From contig CAKZOF010000780.1 in the NCBI GenBank assembly GCA_937135995.1, positions 1 to 6,955 on the forward strand: a DNA stretch of 6,955 bases, given 5' to 3'. A model generated the notes under the pieces. It was not told the origin of the DNA, ran no database searches, and saw only the letters and a list, made by a program, of their open reading frames with translations. The DNA comes from an uncultured Pyrinomonas sp. GTDB taxonomy: Bacteria; Acidobacteriota; Blastocatellia; Pyrinomonadales; Pyrinomonadaceae. The position numbers and the translations under genes are program-made. Of this stretch, positions 1 through 6,955 are shown piece after piece (within the stretch, counting starts at the first letter, position 1; each line of letters opens with the position of its first letter).

Positions 1-2
1 TG

Positions 3-134
3 TTGCTTCTAGGTCCAAATTATGCAACAGAACCGACTTGGCTCACATACCACGGCAGTGGGCCGCCGCCGGAGCGGGTGGTGGTGAAGCGGCGGCGTCC
101 GAAAGCAGAGTCAACAAGCAACGAGTTGCCGTAA
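3..134 (+). CDS. Possible 3' end of an upstream forward gene (partial, unrecognised)
   Basis: Forward frame 3 is open from the window edge to a TAA at 132-134 and reads as a plausible protein tail: aromatic and Thr-rich first, then a Pro patch, then a basic Val/Lys/Arg stretch (RVVVKRRRPK) and a polar end (NELP). A Val-Val-Lys-Arg tail of this kind occurs in some small SAM-dependent methyltransferases, but this is only a loose resemblance and I do not assign a function. Frame 2 is also open to a TAA at 155-157, so the frame choice is uncertain. Codon bias is weaker than in the pyrophosphatase genes. If real, the gene ends about 365 bases before the first pyrophosphatase and is probably a separate transcript. 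Confidence 0.3.
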   Translation: MLLGPNYATEPTWLTYHGSGPPPERVVVKRRRPKAESTSNELP

Positions 135-499
135 GATCGAGCGCCCGCGAACAATAAAGATCAAGGCTCGCACCGAGCGGATTGCCAGCACCTAGAGCTC
201 AAGTGGTTTGAGGCTCAGCCGCTGTCGGCGCAGTGCAGCGCTGACGGAGCGTGGTTCGACCTGGCCCCCTCAAAAAGTCAAGTCTAAAATCCCGCAGACA
301 GCGCAACGCAATTTCAAACAAACCCACCGGCCAGAACGAAACTTTTTCCGGCGATGGACATTCCCGCCCGGAATCGGCCATAATTGCTCCCTTTGAACGC
401 CGACTCCCGTTCGTCGCTTTTTCGGCTTGGCGCGTAGGAAGCGTTGCTTCTTGCGTTCTCGCCGAAATCCTGAAGACCGGTTCCAAAAGGAAAGGGATC
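135..499. other. Leader/intergenic region upstream of the first pyrophosphatase
   Basis: No gene, tRNA or rRNA is recognisable here. The pyrophosphatase reading frame stays open back to an ATG at 251, but the residues encoded before about base 497 are Arg/Ser/Pro-rich, without membrane character or family resemblance, so I treat them as noncoding. Reverse-strand open frames here also look like chance. The promoter of the pyrophosphatase operon should lie in this interval, but I see no -35/-10 pair good enough to place it. The stretch near 350-410 has small GC-rich hairpin potential, with no complete known riboswitch motif. Confidence 0.5.
488..496 (+). promoter_or_regulatory. Ribosome binding site for the first pyrophosphatase
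   Basis: A purine run, AGGAAAGGG, sits just before the start of conserved coding. AGGA (488-491) lies 8 bases before a TTG at 500, and the AAAGGGA part (491-497) lies 8 bases before a GTG at 506. This is the best Shine-Dalgarno match near the point where membrane-protein character begins. It argues against the upstream ATG at 251 as the start. Confidence 0.5.
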
Positions 500-2590
<2,091 letters not shown>

Positions 2591-2731
2591 GGGCGTGGCG
2601 CGCGCGAAGTTTTTCGTCTCATCGAAGTTGAATTCATGAAAGGAAACCGGAAGCGTTATGCGAACTCGAGTGTCGCTTCTTTCTGAACGCCAAATGATCC
2701 ACAGAAGAATTGTCGCAGGGTTGAACGAGTT

Positions 2732-2737
2732 GAGGTG
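2732..2737 (+). promoter_or_regulatory. Ribosome binding site supporting the 2742 start
   Basis: GAGGTG at 2732-2737 is a good Shine-Dalgarno core; GAGG ends six bases before the ATG at 2742. The upstream ATG at 2658 has only GGAAG four bases before it, or AGGAAA 11 bases before it. Starting at 2742 also places a clean signal peptide at the N-terminus, so this site decides my choice of start. Confidence 0.45.
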
Positions 2738-2741
2738 CGGC

Positions 2742-5219
<2,478 letters not shown>

Positions 5220-5246
5220 GAAGGGCGTTGAGATGGAGGAGCGGTT

Positions 5247-5280
5247 GAAGGCGACCTCGTCGGGGTCGCCTTCTTCTTTC
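5247..5280 (+). terminator. Rho-independent terminator after the pyrophosphatase pair
   Basis: A perfect 10-bp stem (GAAGGCGACC at 5247-5256 with GGTCGCCTTC at 5264-5273) encloses a 7-base loop and is followed by a pyrimidine-rich tract, TTCTTTC. It begins 28 bases after the stop codon of the second pyrophosphatase, the expected place for the operon end. The opposite strand has no T-rich tract after the stem, so it should act mainly on forward transcription. Confidence 0.88.
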
Positions 5281-5415
5281 TCGACACATAAGTCTTCACG
5301 CTTTGGCCCCGCGGCACTGCAATCGGTATTGCGCAGTTTACAGAAAACCACCCACCACCGAGCTAACTGGTTTGACGTCGCTCGGCACAATGCTAGCGCG
5401 GACTTCTGATCTCAA

Positions 5416-6471
5416 TCAACGGACCGCAAGATCCCGCTCGCTGACGATCTGCCAATCGCCATTCCTCTCCCAAATCAACTGTTGCGTGGCTACCCCTCGC
5501 CGTTGCGCGAAATTAAACCTTTTGAGGAACGTCATAGTAGCACGCCGCCCATCGGGCGATAGAACGATGCGCGGCATGGCGATCTCCAGTCTGAAGTGCT
5601 GGCCGCCTGATAGATACCGCGCCTTGTCCGCCCTTACGCTGGCGCGCGCGACGCCGCGCTGTAAATAGTAACGGTCGAGCACAGGCGCATAGAACCGCAT
5701 CAACTCGTCTAGATCGCCTCGGTTGGTCGCTTGCGCCCACTCAGTGACTTTCGCGCGCAACTCGTCCGCTGCGGTCGGCGACGGCGCAGTGTTTTCAGCA
5801 CGCAGCGCTGGGGCCGCCTTGTCCGTCTTCAGGTCGGGGATCGATTCCGGCGCAGATTCTGCATGCGTCTGGGCACTACGCATCAACGTCGCTTGTCTAG
5901 CGAACCAGACGAAGACACCAGAACTAAAGGCGATGGCGAAGAAGACGAACGCATGAACCCAAGGGAACGCACTGCGCCTTCGACTGCTATCATCAAGCGT
6001 CCCGCTCCGCCCCGTCCCATCCGACACTCCACCGGAAACAGAGGGCGACGGCTTTTGGGCGAAACTCTCTGCTGCGACCGGACCAAGTGTCGCCCCGCGT
6101 TCGAAATCTTCGCAGGATTCTTTCACTGCGGATCGTTTGCCCTGTGTTGGAGCGCTCTCCTCGATGACGGATCGTGGCACGGTGTCCGCCGAAAGCTCGC
6201 GCTGAGTCGCATCAGTGGCCGCGTCGAATGAGTCCGCTGGAGAGATTGAGAACCGTTGCCACTCTGTGCCGTCGCTAACAGCATCGTCGACGGCGACACG
6301 AGAACCGGCCTCTACTGGAAGCGCTCCGGCGACTTCCACCAGCGTTTTGAAGCGTTGCAAGCTGCGTTGCAACTCTGCTGCGACGTCCTCGCCGAAGAGG
6401 ATCACCGGCCCCGGTGCACCGCGCCATGAAATCGGCGACCGATCGCTGACGACAAAACGCAGGCGGCACAC
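5416..6471 (-). CDS. Membrane-anchored protein with C-terminal NTF2-like domain (5' end uncertain)
   Basis: Reverse-strand gene convergent with the pyrophosphatase operon, with its TGA at 5416-5418. Numbered from a GTG at 6471 it has 351 residues. Residues 1-75 are a compact, unrecognised region. Residues about 76-168 are a Ser/Thr/Glu-rich, probably disordered linker. Residues 171-191 form one strong transmembrane helix (WVHAFVFFAIAF onward) preceded by basic residues (SSRRRSAFP). Residues about 235-351 look like an NTF2/SnoaL-like alpha+beta domain of the kind at the C-terminus of Cds6-type proteins: an ATNRGDLDELMRFYAPV helix, the RYYLQRG and RADKARYL segments, and closing strands LIWERNGDWQIVSERD. 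Such domains often follow a membrane helix in Acidobacteriota proteins and may bind a small ligand or envelope component; no catalytic residues can be named. Basic residues before the helix suggest a cytoplasmic N-terminus and an extracytoplasmic NTF2 domain. The frame stays open upstream to an ATG at 6945, but those residues lie opposite a histidine kinase coding segment and look like shadow sequence. The true 5' end is probably missing or displaced. Confidence 0.7.
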   Translation of the reverse strand: MCRLRFVVSDRSPISWRGAPGPVILFGEDVAAELQRSLQRFKTLVEVAGALPVEAGSRVAVDDAVSDGTEWQRFSISPADSFDAATDATQRELSADTVPRSVIEESAPTQGKRSAVKESCEDFERGATLGPVAAESFAQKPSPSVSGGVSDGTGRSGTLDDSSRRRSAFPWVHAFVFFAIAFSSGVFVWFARQATLMRSAQTHAESAPESIPDLKTDKAAPALRAENTAPSPTAADELRAKVTEWAQATNRGDLDELMRFYAPVLDRYYLQRGVARASVRADKARYLSGGQHFRLEIAMPRIVLSPDGRRATMTFLKRFNFAQRRGVATQQLIWERNGDWQIVSERDLAVR

Positions 6472-6474
6472 ACC

Positions 6475-6750
6475 CGACCTCGCCTCGATCGCTTCCGCCT
6501 CGAGCAGCGCGCCCGCGCCGCCGAACAGGAAATGCGCGAGCTGTCGCAGAAGCTCGTCCAGGCCCAGGAGGCCGAGCGCAAGCGCCTCTCGCTCGAGCTG
6601 CACGACCAGGTGGGCCAGATGCTCACCGCCATCCGCATGGAGATCTCCAACCTCAGCCGCATCGGGCCCAACGACCCCGAACTCTTCCGCGAACACGTCC
6701 AGCAGGCCAAACAGGTCGCCGAAGGCGCCATGAAGACCGTCCGCGACCTC
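6475..6750 (+). pseudogene. Histidine kinase fragment (HisKA_3 dimerisation/phosphoacceptor region)
   Basis: Forward frame 1, open after a TGA at 6427-6429, encodes about 92 residues of typical coiled-coil and HisKA_3 sequence. A charged helix (RLDRFRLEQRARAAEQEMRE) leads into LVQAQEAERKRLSLELHDQVGQ and then AIRMEISNLSRI and MKTVRDLA. The phosphoacceptor His is the CAC codon at 6601-6603 in the ELHDQVGQ motif, characteristic of NarL/UhpB-class sensor kinases. In intact kinases VRDLA is followed by a Leu/Gly-rich stretch (such as LGLRPSMLDDLGLG) and then the HATPase_c domain. Here resemblance stops after DLA, and no N-, G1- or G2-box appears. No sensor domain precedes it. The block is visibly richer in G+C than the genes to its left. 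It is a broken fragment, either from rearrangement or from joining of unrelated sequence. Confidence 0.7.
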
Positions 6751-6955
6751 GCCCCGGCCTTCGCCGCGGGCCGCGCGGGCGCCGAGCCCGGCGGCGCCGA
6801 GCGCCGCCGCCGACCCGGTCGCGGCAGAACCGGTCACAACGCAACCGGTCACAACGCAACAGGTCATGGCGCAACCGGTCATGGCCGGGCAGGCCGCCTC
6901 CGGTCCGGCGATCCCGGCCAAGCCGCCGGAGACGCCGTCCGTCACGGCGTCGATG
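6751..6955 (+). CDS. Pro/Ala-rich low-complexity coding segment, open to the window end
   Basis: After the kinase resemblance ends, third-position G/C preference is strongest in forward frame 2 (codons in register with 6812), not in the kinase frame 1. Frame 2 is open from the TGA at 6731-6733 to the window edge. It reads as a Pro/Ala/Ser-rich stretch followed by degenerate PVTTQ pentads and then a Pro/Ala/Thr-rich tail (AIPAKPPETPSVTAS). This looks like an interdomain linker, not a folded domain, and I cannot name the protein. The kinase frame and the reverse strand are also open here, so the frame is uncertain. The segment is partial at both ends: no start codon with a ribosome site is visible. 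Confidence 0.3.
6828..6887. repeat. Four tandem copies of a degenerate 15-bp unit
   Basis: The unit AACCGGTCACAACGC occurs at 6828-6842 and is repeated exactly at 6843-6857. It is followed by two diverged copies at 6858-6872 (AACAGGTCATGGCGC) and 6873-6887 (AACCGGTCATGGCCG). Because 15 is a multiple of three, every frame on both strands gives a pentapeptide repeat: PVTTQ in forward frame 2, TGHNA in forward frame 1. It is a short coding minisatellite in a low-complexity region. Confidence 0.85.

Noticed and set aside
62..96. GCCGCCGC/GCGGCGGC inverted repeat with a 19-base loop as a terminator
   Set aside because: There is no T-run after the right arm, and it lies inside a possible coding tail; GC-rich triplet repetition explains it.
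245..275. tRNA-like T-loop sequence (GGTTCGACC)
   Set aside because: Flanking bases do not form a T-stem, and no acceptor, D or anticodon arms can be built around it.
348..412. Possible fluoride (crcB) riboswitch: GGCGATGG followed by TTCC and CGCC, upstream of a pyrophosphatase (a fluoride-sensitive enzyme class)
   Set aside because: The first half resembles the motif, but the downstream CTGATG...CCTAC half and the pseudoknot complement to the first loop are absent.
5345..5373. AAACCA/TGGTTT inverted repeat downstream of the reverse gene as its terminator
   Set aside because: Only six A/T-rich base pairs around a 17-base loop, with no proper T-tract; too weak to call.
6215..6733. Forward 172-codon open frame
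   Set aside because: Ser/Arg/Pro-rich shadow of the reverse gene and then of the kinase frame; no ribosome site or recognisable domain.
5416..6945. A single 509-aa reverse-strand protein
   Set aside because: Its first ~158 residues lie opposite the histidine kinase and low-complexity segments and read as antisense (Gly/Ala/Leu/Cys-rich), so I ended the gene near 6471.

Overview
The window (about 60% G+C, strong G/C preference at third codon positions) is dominated by two complete, co-directional genes for integral-membrane pyrophosphatases (mPPases, ion-pumping PPi hydrolases). The organism is bacterial. The C-terminal domain of the reverse-strand gene resembles a domain I associate with Acidobacteriota of the Blastocatellia type (Pyrinomonas/Chloracidobacterium relatives). 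That placement is inference from memory, not a search.

Layout. Bases 3-134 may hold the 3' tail of an unrecognised forward gene. Bases 135-499 are a leader without a convincing gene. The first mPPase runs from about 500 to 2590 and the second from about 2742 (or 2658) to 5219. A clear intrinsic terminator at 5247-5280 closes this probable two-gene operon. A convergent reverse-strand gene ends at 5416. It encodes a membrane-anchored protein with an NTF2-like C-terminal domain, and its 5' end is not credible beyond about 6471. The last ~480 bases are a mosaic. Forward-strand bases ~6475-6750 encode the phosphoacceptor helix region of a NarL/UhpB-type histidine kinase with no ATPase domain. From ~6750 to the end, coding character moves to another forward frame and a Pro/Ala/Gln/Thr-rich low-complexity segment with a 15-bp tandem repeat.

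How the genes work together. Both mPPases would use PPi made by biosynthesis to energise the membrane, but they belong to different subfamilies. The first has the Ala/Gly signature of K+-dependent enzymes and a gate glutamate placed as in Na+-pumping members. The second has the lysine that confers K+ independence, plus features of the divergent Na+-inhibited H+-PPase group known from Chlorobium limicola and Cellulomonas fimi. A tandem of two pumps with different ion responses is the most biologically interesting content. The right end is most simply explained by a chimeric junction or a rearrangement, not by a new system.
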